Positions 1-5,411 of a DNA stretch of 7,308 nt are shown one piece after another. The DNA lies in assembly GCA_012032575.1 (NCBI GenBank), contig JAAUSP010000388.1:1-7308 (forward strand). Reading direction: 5' to 3'. The position numbers and the translations under genes are program-made. Source of the DNA: Anaerolineales bacterium. GTDB lineage: Bacteria > Chloroflexota > Anaerolineae > 4572-78 > J111. The notes below the pieces were generated by a model. It had not been told where the DNA came from. It searched no databases and saw only the letters and a program-made list of their open reading frames with translations. The first letter of the stretch is position 1. Every line of letters begins with the position of its first letter.

Positions 1-263
1 CCGGCATTGTTGAACAAAATATCCAGCCGGCCCCAGCGCTCGACTGCTGCCGCCACCATCCGTTCCGTATCGGCCCAACTGGACACATCAACCTTGATAA
101 AAAAGGCGGCTTCGCCGATCAGCGCCGCCGTTTCTCGGCCCATTTTTTCGTTGATGTCGGCCACGGCCACCCTGGCCCCCTCCCGCGCAAACAGGAGGGC
201 GCTTTCGCGGCCAATGCCGGAGCCAGCCCCGGTGATAACGGCGACTTTGCCGGACAGTCTCAT
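1..263 (-). CDS. SDR family NAD(P)-dependent oxidoreductase, N-terminal part (runs off left edge)
   Basis: This is the first 87 or so residues of a short-chain dehydrogenase/reductase; the catalytic Ser-Tyr-Lys half lies outside the window. The Rossmann dinucleotide signature TGAGSGIG is at residues 11-18. An acidic residue (Asp36, in VADIN) ends strand beta-2, which in this family favours NAD(H) over NADP(H). The VDV motif (58-60) and the NNAG motif (85-88) follow at the expected spacing. The ATG start overlaps the TGA stop of the upstream PPOX gene by one base (TGATG), so the two are probably translationally coupled. SDRs often act as 3-hydroxyacyl-CoA dehydrogenases next to acyl-CoA genes, but the substrate cannot be told from this fragment. 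Family assignment is secure; specific function is unknown. Confidence 0.93.
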   Translation of the reverse strand, partial: MRLSGKVAVITGAGSGIGRESALLFAREGARVAVADINEKMGRETAALIGEAAFFIKVDVSSWADTERMVAAAVERWGRLDILFNNA

Positions 264-685
264 CAATTAAAATCCTGGCTGATGATTTTCTCCGGCGTCA
301 CGACGGCCAGGGCCATCGGCGTGTCGCGGATGGTGTCGGCGTACTGCCGGGCTGCCTCTTCCGTCTCGTAATAGCGCTGAATGATCCGCCACCACAGTTC
401 GCGTTCCAGCGGTTCGCCCCAGCCAATCAACGCCACCGTCCCGTAAATCATCACCGTGCGGGCGTCGGGGTGACAGCCATCCACGCACACGCTGATGCGG
501 GGGTCACGCTGCAAGTTGCGATATTTGGCCGTGCTGAGAGCCAGACTAAAGTACAACCGGCCCGCTTCGTACAGATACCACACCGGGCTAAGCTGCGGCG
601 CTCCGCCGACAGAATTTGTCCCCACGACGGCATGGCGCGGCGCTTGCAAGAACTGTTCGATTTCGGCAGGAGTCATTTGAGGCAT
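263..685 (-). CDS. PPOX-class (FDOR-type) F420- or FMN-dependent oxidoreductase
   Basis: A 140-residue protein of the pyridoxamine 5'-phosphate oxidase-like split-barrel fold, the usual size for small FDOR-B enzymes. Visible family features are an N-terminal helix (MTPAEIEQFL), the first barrel strands RHAVVGTNSVGGAPQLSPVW (17-36), GRLYFSLALSTAKYRNLQRDP (42-62), which carries the usual polar-Thr-x-Lys cofactor phosphate-contact region, and RISVCVDG (63-70). Such proteins reduce small molecules with F420H2 or FMN; the substrate is unknown. A longer frame from 727 exists, but its first 14 residues (through HVSRITG) are encoded by the intergenic TGATGCG-type repeat, so I place the start at the ATG at 685; the ATG at 676 is an alternative. 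Neither has a clear Shine-Dalgarno. The stop overlaps the start of the SDR gene. Confidence 0.87.
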   Translation of the reverse strand: MPQMTPAEIEQFLQAPRHAVVGTNSVGGAPQLSPVWYLYEAGRLYFSLALSTAKYRNLQRDPRISVCVDGCHPDARTVMIYGTVALIGWGEPLERELWWRIIQRYYETEEAARQYADTIRDTPMALAVVTPEKIISQDFN

Positions 686-697
686 AGGAATAAATCC

Positions 698-752
698 GGT
701 GATGCGTGATACGTGATAGTTTCGCACTCAGAGTCCTTAACGCATGACGCAT
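698..752. repeat. Degenerate TGATGCG/TGATACG repeat remnant with inverted partner
   Basis: Units of the form GTGATGC-GTGATAC-GTGATAG (698-719) are followed by an inverted, partly matching CGCATGACGCAT (741-752). The same heptamer family occurs at 3693-3750 and 6257-6308. Here the copy is shorter and lies just upstream of a gene start, where it extends the open frame of the PPOX gene artificially. Confidence 0.65.
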
Positions 753-756
753 TATA
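751..756 (-). promoter_or_regulatory. Possible -10 box (TATAAT) upstream of the PPOX-SDR pair
   Basis: On the minus strand an exact TATAAT sits about 65 bases ahead of the PPOX ATG, in a locally AT-rich stretch. No recognisable TTGACA-like hexamer lies 16-18 bases upstream, so this is a weak promoter call. The hexamer is part of the near-palindrome ATTATAAT, so direction is not fixed by the box alone. Confidence 0.28.
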
Positions 757-765
757 ATATTTTGA

Positions 766-872
766 AGAGACTCAGTAGATCCAAATTTGAGGAGCCAGCA
801 CGCCCACGTGCGGCCCCGTTCGGCACGTAGGCGTGCCGCACTCCTCGGAAATTGGACCACTGAGACTACTCT
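766..872. repeat. Fold-back element, about 107 bp imperfect palindrome
   Basis: The core is a long inverted repeat: 781-813 against 821-855, with a 7-base loop. The arms share GAGGAG, then a GC-rich block matching GCACGCC(C/T)ACGTGC. Weaker symmetry (CTACTGAG-like against CACTGAG) extends outward to about 766 and 872. There is no T-tract after the stem on either strand, so it is not a classic intrinsic terminator. It looks like a mobile or dispersed non-coding repeat, though a role in ending or stabilising the hydrolase transcript is possible. Confidence 0.7.
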
Positions 873-876
873 GTCG

Positions 877-979
877 TGTCATTTCGTGCAACACGTTACG
901 CAGGGAGCGAGAAACCTTCCAACCCTACCTTGCGAACAACGGCCTCAAAGATTTCTCGGCTTTCAGCCTCGAAATGACA
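877..979. repeat. Small element bounded by TGTCATTTCG inverted repeats
   Basis: A perfect 10-bp terminal inverted repeat, TGTCATTTCG (877-886) and CGAAATGACA (970-979), encloses about 83 bases containing further inverse matches (GAGAAACCTT near 909 against AGATTTCTC near 950). This resembles the widespread dispersed palindromic repeat whose ends read GTCATTTCGA and TCGAAATGAC. It begins 3 bases downstream of the hydrolase stop codon. Coding potential is nil at this size. Confidence 0.68.
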
Positions 980-982
980 TAT

Positions 983-1867
983 CTACTTCACAATCAACGC
1001 CCCCACAATCTCTTCGGCCCGGTTGACAATGGTGCTGATATGGCCTTCATTGGGATAAAGCGTCAGCTCGCAGTGGGGCAGCCGCCGGGCCAGGTAGTGG
1101 GCGGTGACCGGAAAAACCAGGTTATCCAGTTCACCCTGCCACACCCGAAATTTCAGCCGAATATCTTCCAGTTGAAACCCCCAGGCCTGCCCTTCGAGAG
1201 CAATGCTGGCAATTGGGCCGCGCATGCCCTGGCGCACACATTCCTGGACGGTTTGGGTATAAACGGCGGCCAGGTCGGGCCGGTCGCGGAAGATGGCTTT
1301 ATCCACGTCGGGCAAACTTTTATCCATGTCGGTCAACGCTTTGGCCGGATTGCGCTTTAATTTTCGGGTCTCCAAATGCAGCAGCAACCGGGCCAGTCGC
1401 GGCGTGCGCCGGGCCAGACGGGTAATCATCAATTCCTGTTTGATCAGATACTGGCCCGGATTCGGCCCATCGAGCGGCCCAACCCCACTAACACTGCCCG
1501 CCGCCGTCAAGCGATCCGGGATAAAACGAGCGCAGGCAAAGGCATATGGCGCTCCCGAAGAGATTCCGACCACCGCGAAACGCTCAATTTGCAGAGCTTC
1601 GGCCAGGGCCAGAACATCATCCGGCCAGTGGTTAATGATAAACCCTTTTTTAAAGTCCGACAGGCCCAGGCCCGGCCGATCCGGGCTGATAATCCGTGCC
1701 CCTAATTTTTGGCCGGCCCGGTGAAAATTCTCCCCTTCCAGGCGCGACGAGGGCCAGCCGTGAAAGTAGAAAATCGGTTGGCCGGCCGGGTCGCCGTACT
1801 CGGCGTAGCCCAGTTTACGGCCATCGTCCAGCGCAATGACGTAATCAGTTTTTGGATTTGTGTTCAT
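983..1867 (-). CDS. Alpha/beta hydrolase
   Basis: A full-length 294-residue alpha/beta-hydrolase with all core elements in order: the HG oxyanion motif in YFHGWPSSR (34-42), DRPGLGLSD (63-71), the nucleophile elbow GISSG (101-105) with Ser103, the probable acid Asp248 in WQGELDNLVFP, and the catalytic His276 in NEGHIST. A helical cap lies between the elbow and the acid (about 135-235). No signal peptide is evident, so it is probably cytoplasmic. Members hydrolyse esters, thioesters, lactones or C-C bonds, and nothing here fixes the substrate; its position after an acyl-CoA operon makes a thioesterase or ester-releasing role possible. The ATG at 1867 lacks a strong Shine-Dalgarno. It is separated from the carrier gene by about 200 bp with a promoter-like signal, so it may be transcribed independently. 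Confidence 0.9.
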   Translation of the reverse strand: MNTNPKTDYVIALDDGRKLGYAEYGDPAGQPIFYFHGWPSSRLEGENFHRAGQKLGARIISPDRPGLGLSDFKKGFIINHWPDDVLALAEALQIERFAVVGISSGAPYAFACARFIPDRLTAAGSVSGVGPLDGPNPGQYLIKQELMITRLARRTPRLARLLLHLETRKLKRNPAKALTDMDKSLPDVDKAIFRDRPDLAAVYTQTVQECVRQGMRGPIASIALEGQAWGFQLEDIRLKFRVWQGELDNLVFPVTAHYLARRLPHCELTLYPNEGHISTIVNRAEEIVGALIVK

Positions 1868-1918
1868 GACGGCTCAGGCAGTTCCAGATTTAAATTAACT
1901 CAGATTGCCATCCCCACC

Positions 1919-1975
1919 CAAGCACCCTTCGATACACCCTCTCCCTTCGTCGTCAGGGCGTACTCAGGATGCTTG
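1919..1975. repeat. Imperfect stem-loop between carrier gene and hydrolase
   Basis: The arms 1919-1940 and 1955-1975 (starting CAAGCACCCTTCGATAC, inverse partner GTACTCAGGATGCTTG) match at about 16 of 22 positions around a 14-base loop. The CCTTCG/CTCAGGATGC style recalls dispersed palindromic repeats in many bacteria. It would fold in the 5' leader of the hydrolase mRNA if the promoter at 1996-2025 is used. There is no U-run, so a terminator is not supported. Confidence 0.55.
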
Positions 1976-1995
1976 AGCTGGAAATCACTCAGCTA

Positions 1996-2025
1996 ATTAT
2001 TTCACTGAAACCGCCTAAAAGTCAA
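1996..2025 (-). promoter_or_regulatory. Candidate sigma-70-type promoter for the alpha/beta hydrolase
   Basis: Read on the minus strand: -35 TTGACT (2025-2020), an 18-base spacer, and -10 AATAAT (2001-1996). Each hexamer differs from consensus at one base. Transcription would start near 1989 and give a leader of roughly 120 bases containing the stem-loop at 1919-1975. Sequence match only; the spacer is one base longer than the optimum. Confidence 0.4.
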
Positions 2026-2069
2026 CTACCTGACCCAGACCCATTTCCTTGCGCGAACAGCAGCCATCG

Positions 2070-2279
2070 TTAGTCGAGGATGATGAGAGCTTCATCCCCC
2101 TGGACCATTTCACCTTCCTGTTTCAAAATCTTGGTCACCGTGCCATCGAAAACGGTGTCTACATTGATTTCCATTTTCATGGATTCCAGAATTACCAGCG
2201 TATCCCCGGCGCTCACTACATCGCCTTCACTCACCAAAATTCGCCAAACATTGCCGGTCAGGGGCGCTACAATTTCCAT
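2070..2279 (-). CDS. Stand-alone biotinyl (biotin carboxyl carrier) domain protein of acyl-CoA carboxylase
   Basis: A 69-residue single biotinyl/lipoyl domain that shuttles CO2 from the biotin carboxylase to the carboxyltransferase encoded upstream. The biotin-attachment motif is ESMKM with Lys35 as the modified lysine (the common form is AMKM). The domain opens with MEIVAPLTGNVW and shows the pseudo-symmetric partner turn FDGTV (44-48). Its length is that of Bacillus YngHB-like small carriers, not of the roughly 150-residue AccB with a linker. A TTG-initiated extension from 2309 is possible, but the ATG at 2279 has an AGGAGG Shine-Dalgarno 11 bases upstream and matches the domain start, so I use it. 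The gap after the biotin carboxylase stop is 44 bases and holds a palindrome (2301-2327). Confidence 0.93.
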   Translation of the reverse strand: MEIVAPLTGNVWRILVSEGDVVSAGDTLVILESMKMEINVDTVFDGTVTKILKQEGEMVQGDEALIILD

Positions 2280-2300
2280 TGTGTCTATTTCCTCCTGGTC

Positions 2301-2327
2301 GTAGGACAAACTGACAGTTTGTCTTAC
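2301..2327. repeat. Near-perfect 27-bp palindrome at the biotin carboxylase/carrier junction
   Basis: The arms 2301-2313 and 2315-2327 (GTAGGACAAACTG against CAGTTTGTCTTAC) pair at 12 of 13 positions around a single central base. The biotin carboxylase stop TAA (2326-2324) lies inside it, and the carrier Shine-Dalgarno starts about 11 bases beyond it. It could be a dispersed repeat, an mRNA hairpin tuning translation of the carrier, or a protein-binding operator. No T-tract follows. Confidence 0.75.
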
Positions 2328-3661
2328 AAGGGTTTTGCCAACAGCGTGACATCATACGTTCCGGCAGCAAAGGCCGGTTGGGCCAGAATTTTTTGGTGCA
2401 GGGGGAGATTGGTTTTGATACCTTCGATTTGAAACTCGGCCAGCGCCGCCTGCGTCCGGGCAGTGGCTTCGGCCCGGTCCGATCCCCACACCACCAGCTT
2501 GGCCAGCAGCGGGTCGTAAAAATGGCTGACCACCGTACCCGCCCCCACCCACGAGTCCAGCCGGATATGCTCGCCCACCGGCTCCCGGTAGGCCGTAATC
2601 GTACCGGGCGACGGGAAAAGTTTACCGGGTCTTCGGCGTAGATGCGGCACTCGATGGCGTGGCCGTGTTGGCGCAAATCGCTCTGCTGGATGGACAGCGC
2701 TTCGCCGGCGGCAAGTTTGAGCTGCTCCTGCACCAAATCCACCCCCCGTGACCATTTCGGTGACGGGGTGTTCCACCTGGATGCGGGTGTTCATCTCCAG
2801 AAAATAAAAGTGACGGTCCCGGTCCATAATAAATTCGACCGTCCCCGCGTTTTGATAGCCGACCGTCCGGCCTGCCAGCAGCGCCGCCTGAGTGATTCTC
2901 TCCCGCGTTTCCGGGTCGAGGGCCGGCGAGGGCGACTCTTCGATCACTTTCTGGTGCCGGCGTTGCACCGAACATTCCCGCTCGAACAGGTGGATCAGAT
3001 GGCCGTGTTGATCGCCCAAAAGCTGCACTTCGATATGCTTGGGCTGGGTGATGTAGCGTTCCAGGTAAAGGGCCGGATTGCCAAAAGCCTGCTGTGCCCG
3101 CCGCTGCGCCTGCTCCAGCCCGGCGACCAGCTTTTCCGGCCCGGCCACCTGGATCATGCCAATCCCGCCGCCCCCCGCCGCCGCTTTGATCAGCAGCGGA
3201 TAGCCGACGCTTTCGGCCAGGGCAGTCAGTTCGGCGGGGTCAGCGGTGAGATAGCCGGGCGTACCCGGCACAATCGGCACCCCGGCGGCGGCCATCATCT
3301 GCCGGGCCGCCACCTTGTCGCCCATTTTCTGGATCACGTCTGGCGGCGGGCCGATGAACACCAGCCCGGCCTCGACGCAGCGCCGCGCAAATTCGGCGTT
3401 TTCGGACAGAAAGCCGTAGCCGGGATGGATGGCCTGCGCCCCGGTCTGGCGGGCGGCTCCCAGGAGGGCTTCGACGTTCAGATAGCTGGCCGGAGCAGGC
3501 GGCGGCCCAATCAGCATGGCCTCATCAGCCTCGGCTACATGCCTGACCTCCGCATCGGCTTCCGAGTAAACCGCTACCGTTTTGACCCCCAGCACCCGGC
3601 AGGCCCGGATCACCCGCAAAGCAATCTCGCCGCGGTTGGCGATGAGAATTTTGTCGAACAA
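2324..3661 (-). CDS. Acyl-CoA carboxylase, biotin carboxylase subunit (internal out-of-frame segment)
   Basis: ATP-dependent carboxylation of biotin on the carrier protein. The frame is open for 445 residues, close to E. coli AccC (449). It starts FDKILIANRGEIALRV from a TTG with GAGG 9 bases upstream. Visible features are HPGYGFLSENAEFA (79-92), the ATP-grasp glycine loop KAAAGGGGIGM (159-169), ERECSVQRRHQK (227-238) and the active-site run EMNTRIQVEHP (289-299) with Arg293, Gln295 and Glu297. Residues about 307-348 are nonsense for the family; the true sequence (VDLVQEQLKLAAGEALSI to ECRIYAEDP) is in the next frame. One extra base in the C6 run at 2742-2747 and one missing base in the A4 run at 2616-2619 (plus-strand letters) explain it. 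Read literally, the product lacks the conserved Arg of the CRIxAED motif (Arg338 in AccC). Stop lies in a palindrome. Confidence 0.92.
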   Translation of the reverse strand: MFDKILIANRGEIALRVIRACRVLGVKTVAVYSEADAEVRHVAEADEAMLIGPPPAPASYLNVEALLGAARQTGAQAIHPGYGFLSENAEFARRCVEAGLVFIGPPPDVIQKMGDKVAARQMMAAAGVPIVPGTPGYLTADPAELTALAESVGYPLLIKAAAGGGGIGMIQVAGPEKLVAGLEQAQRRAQQAFGNPALYLERYITQPKHIEVQLLGDQHGHLIHLFERECSVQRRHQKVIEESPSPALDPETRERITQAALLAGRTVGYQNAGTVEFIMDRDRHFYFLEMNTRIQVEHPVTEMVTGGGFGAGAAQTCRRRSAVHPAERFAPTRPRHRVPHLRRRPGKLFPSPGTITAYREPVGEHIRLDSWVGAGTVVSHFYDPLLAKLVVWGSDRAEATARTQAALAEFQIEGIKTNLPLHQKILAQPAFAAGTYDVTLLAKPL

Positions 3662-3692
3662 AGTAATAAGCCTCGGTAAAAATTTTTATTGA

Positions 3693-3750
3693 CGTGATAC
3701 GTGATGCGTGATGCGTGAAATACTTATCACGTATCACGCATCACGCATCA
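3693..3750. repeat. Inverted arrays of TGATGCG/TGATACG heptamers
   Basis: The left arm (about 3693-3717) is a run of GTGATAC/GTGATGC units. The right arm (about 3725-3750) is the inverse run, and ATAC-type bases form the loop. The element fills most of the 86-base gap between the carboxyltransferase and biotin carboxylase genes, and the carboxyltransferase TGA stop (3750-3748) is the outermost TGA of the repeat. Related copies lie at 698-752 and 6257-6308. Confidence 0.85.
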
Positions 3751-4266
3751 GACCGGCATGACCCCATTGCGCCGTTCAATCCGCTTGACTTCCTTGAGGG
3801 AATAAACGTTGTAACGGTTGATCAACTCCTGGCGCAGGGCGTAGCCGGGCACCACATTCTCAATGAAGAATTCGGAGGCGACGGAATAAGAGTCAATATT
3901 TTCCTCGTACTCGCGGCGCTTTTCGGCGATGTAGGCTTCGCGCTCTTCTTCGGGCAGCTCCATGATTTTGTTGTAATGGATGGCATTGATGGCTGCTTCC
4001 GGCCCCATTACCGCCGGGCGGGCGGTCGGCAGGGCGATGGTGCAGTCGGGCTGCATCGGGTTGCCCGACATCGCCAGGTAGCCGCCGCCGTAAGCTTTGC
4101 GCACCATCACGCAGATGCGCGGCACTTTGGCCTCCGAGACGGCAAAGAGCATCTTGGCCCCGTGGCGAATGATACCCTGCTTTTCCACATGCGAGCCGAT
4201 CATGAAACCCGGCACGTCACACAGGAAGAGCAGCGGGATGTTGTAGGCGTTGCACATCCAGATAAA
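3748..4266 (-). CDS. Acyl-CoA carboxylase carboxyltransferase (beta) subunit, C-terminal part of a frameshifted gene
   Basis: About 172 residues in a different frame from the N-terminal part. They carry the C-terminal carboxyltransferase half: NIPLLFLCDVPGF followed by MIGSHVEKQGIIRHGAK, then RKAYGGGYLAMSG, and a helical tail ending RNGVMPV. The VPGFM..G..E..GIIRHGAK and RKAYGG blocks are the biotin-side and oxyanion motifs of propionyl-, methylcrotonyl- and geranyl-CoA carboxylase beta subunits. Homology resumes at FIWMCNAYN after an extra base near 4267; the open frame continues upstream to 4425 but encodes nonsense there. No own Shine-Dalgarno is visible at the first in-frame ATG (4257), so this looks like the end of one 5290-3748 gene of about 513 residues. 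The stop codon is provided by the adjoining repeat. Confidence 0.9.
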   Translation of the reverse strand, partial: FIWMCNAYNIPLLFLCDVPGFMIGSHVEKQGIIRHGAKMLFAVSEAKVPRICVMVRKAYGGGYLAMSGNPMQPDCTIALPTARPAVMGPEAAINAIHYNKIMELPEEEREAYIAEKRREYEENIDSYSVASEFFIENVVPGYALRQELINRYNVYSLKEVKRIERRNGVMPV

Positions 4267-4375
4267 GCCGGGCCGCCTTGTCCGAAGAGTCCACAAAAAG
4301 AACGCCGCCTTTGGTCTTGGATTGATTGGCCACAATCCCCACAGGCCGCCCGCCCCAATCGGGCCAGGCCGGTGA

Positions 4376-5290
4376 TCAGCTCCGGGGCGAACAGCTTTTT
4401 GATTCAAACCAACTGCCTTCGTCAATCACCCGGTTGATGAACTCGTACATATCAAAGGGCGTGCCTTGATTGACCGGCACAATTTCCTCAAGCTGGCGGC
4501 CGGAGGCCGGCTCTTTCGGCTCGACCAGGGCCGTTTTTTCTTGCCAGTTTTGCGGCATAAAGTCAAAGTATTGTTTGGCCGCGTTAAGGGCCTCGGTTTC
4601 ATCCTTGGCCAGGTAATCGCCCAGGCCGCTCATGGCGCAGTGCATGCGCGCTCCACCCATCTGCTCCAGGGTCACTTTTTCGCCGATGACCATCTCGGCC
4701 ATACGCGGCGAGCCGAGATAGGCGCTGACATTTTTATCCACCATAATCGTAATGTCGCACAGCGCCGGCACGTAGGCCGACCCCGCCGGCGACGGCCCAA
4801 AAAGGACACAGATTTGGGGCACCCGGCCTGAAATTTGAATCTGATTGTGGAAAATATTGCCCATCGCATCGTGGCCGGCGTAGCAGTACTGCTGCTCGTC
4901 CAGCCGCGCCCCCGCCGAGTCAATCAGGTAGATCAGCGGGATGCCCAACTCGTCGGCTTTAAGCTGGGTATAGGTCATTTTCTGGTAAGTTTTGCGGCCC
5001 CAGGTGCCGGCCTTTACGGTCATATCATTGGCAATGATCGCCACCTGCCGACCATTGATTTTGCCGAAACCGGTCACCACCGCATCGGCGGGCAGGTTGT
5101 CCAGGCTGCGGGTCAGCAGACCGTCTTCCACAAACGTGCCGGGATCGAGCAGATAGTCGAGCCGGTCCCGCACAAACATTTTGTTTTGTTCTTTCAAACT
5201 CTGGTGATACTTTTCGGCCCCACCCTTTTTGAAGCGCTCAATCGTCTCTAGCAGGCGTTCCTGGGGGTGGGGAGGGGGTTGGTCGGACAT
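4376..5290 (-). CDS. Acyl-CoA carboxylase carboxyltransferase (beta) subunit, N-terminal part of a frameshifted gene
   Basis: Transfers the carboxyl group from carboxybiotin to an acyl-CoA. The family-like sequence runs from MSDQPPPHPQERLLETIERF to about residue 296. Typical motifs are RLDYLLDPGTFVE (43-55), IDSAGARLDEQ (123-133), the oxyanion-type loop FGPSPAGSAYVPALCD (164-179) and MGGARMHCAMSGLGDYLA (211-228). A strong Shine-Dalgarno (AGGAGA) lies 5 bases before the ATG. After WFE (294-296) a missing base in the A-rich stretch near 4396-4404 throws the frame into KSCSPRS and a stop. The continuing homology KLFAPELITGLAR is in another frame; an extra base in the C4 run 4353-4356 restores the first frame for GIVANQSKTKGGVLFVDSSD, and an extra base near 4267 changes it again. 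It belongs with the 3748-4266 part. Confidence 0.92.
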   Translation of the reverse strand: MSDQPPPHPQERLLETIERFKKGGAEKYHQSLKEQNKMFVRDRLDYLLDPGTFVEDGLLTRSLDNLPADAVVTGFGKINGRQVAIIANDMTVKAGTWGRKTYQKMTYTQLKADELGIPLIYLIDSAGARLDEQQYCYAGHDAMGNIFHNQIQISGRVPQICVLFGPSPAGSAYVPALCDITIMVDKNVSAYLGSPRMAEMVIGEKVTLEQMGGARMHCAMSGLGDYLAKDETEALNAAKQYFDFMPQNWQEKTALVEPKEPASGRQLEEIVPVNQGTPFDMYEFINRVIDEGSWFESKSCSPRS

Positions 5291-5305
5291 TTTTATCTCC
5301 TGTGT

Positions 5306-5408
5306 AAGGCTAAGGCTGAGGCTAAGGCTCAGCCTGTTTTTTCAGCCTCAGCCTTATTAGCCTCAGCCTAATTTTGTTTTTGCTCAGCCTCAGCCTTAGC
5401 CTCAGCCT
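5306..5408. repeat. GGCTGAGGCTAA-type tandem and inverted repeat cluster
   Basis: Three blocks of 6-base units (GGCTGA/GGCTAA and their complements) fill the gap between the AtuA-domain gene and the carboxyltransferase: 5306-5335, 5342-5369 and 5382-5408. A perfect 17-bp inverted pair is present at 5313-5329 and 5392-5408, and the middle block can pair with the left block as an alternative. The T-rich stretches between blocks are spacers. The cluster ends 3 bases after the AtuA-domain stop and leaves the carboxyltransferase Shine-Dalgarno free. Confidence 0.85.
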
Positions 5409-5411
5409 CTC

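Noticed and set aside
781..855. Intrinsic terminator
   Set aside because: The stem is strong, but no T-tract follows on either strand, so it is recorded as a fold-back repeat.
833..1360. Plus-strand frame of 175 codons crossing the repeat elements into the hydrolase
   Set aside because: Runs through non-coding palindromes and then opposite a well-supported gene; no family features.
2227..2742. Separate minus-strand gene of 171 codons overlapping the biotin carboxylase
   Set aside because: Its first 42 residues are the missing biotin carboxylase segment and the rest is out-of-frame sequence, so it is a product of the indels and not a gene.
2642..3679. Long plus-strand open frame (345 codons) opposite the biotin carboxylase
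   Set aside because: It is the antisense shadow of a strongly conserved gene in GC-rich DNA, and its translation shows no domain-like pattern.
3715..4437. Plus-strand open frame (240 codons) opposite the carboxyltransferase C-terminal part
   Set aside because: It begins inside the heptamer repeat and is complementary to clearly homologous coding sequence.
5306..5408. Possible CRISPR-like array
   Set aside because: The units are 6-12 bases with no unique spacers of uniform length; this is a simple tandem and inverted repeat cluster.
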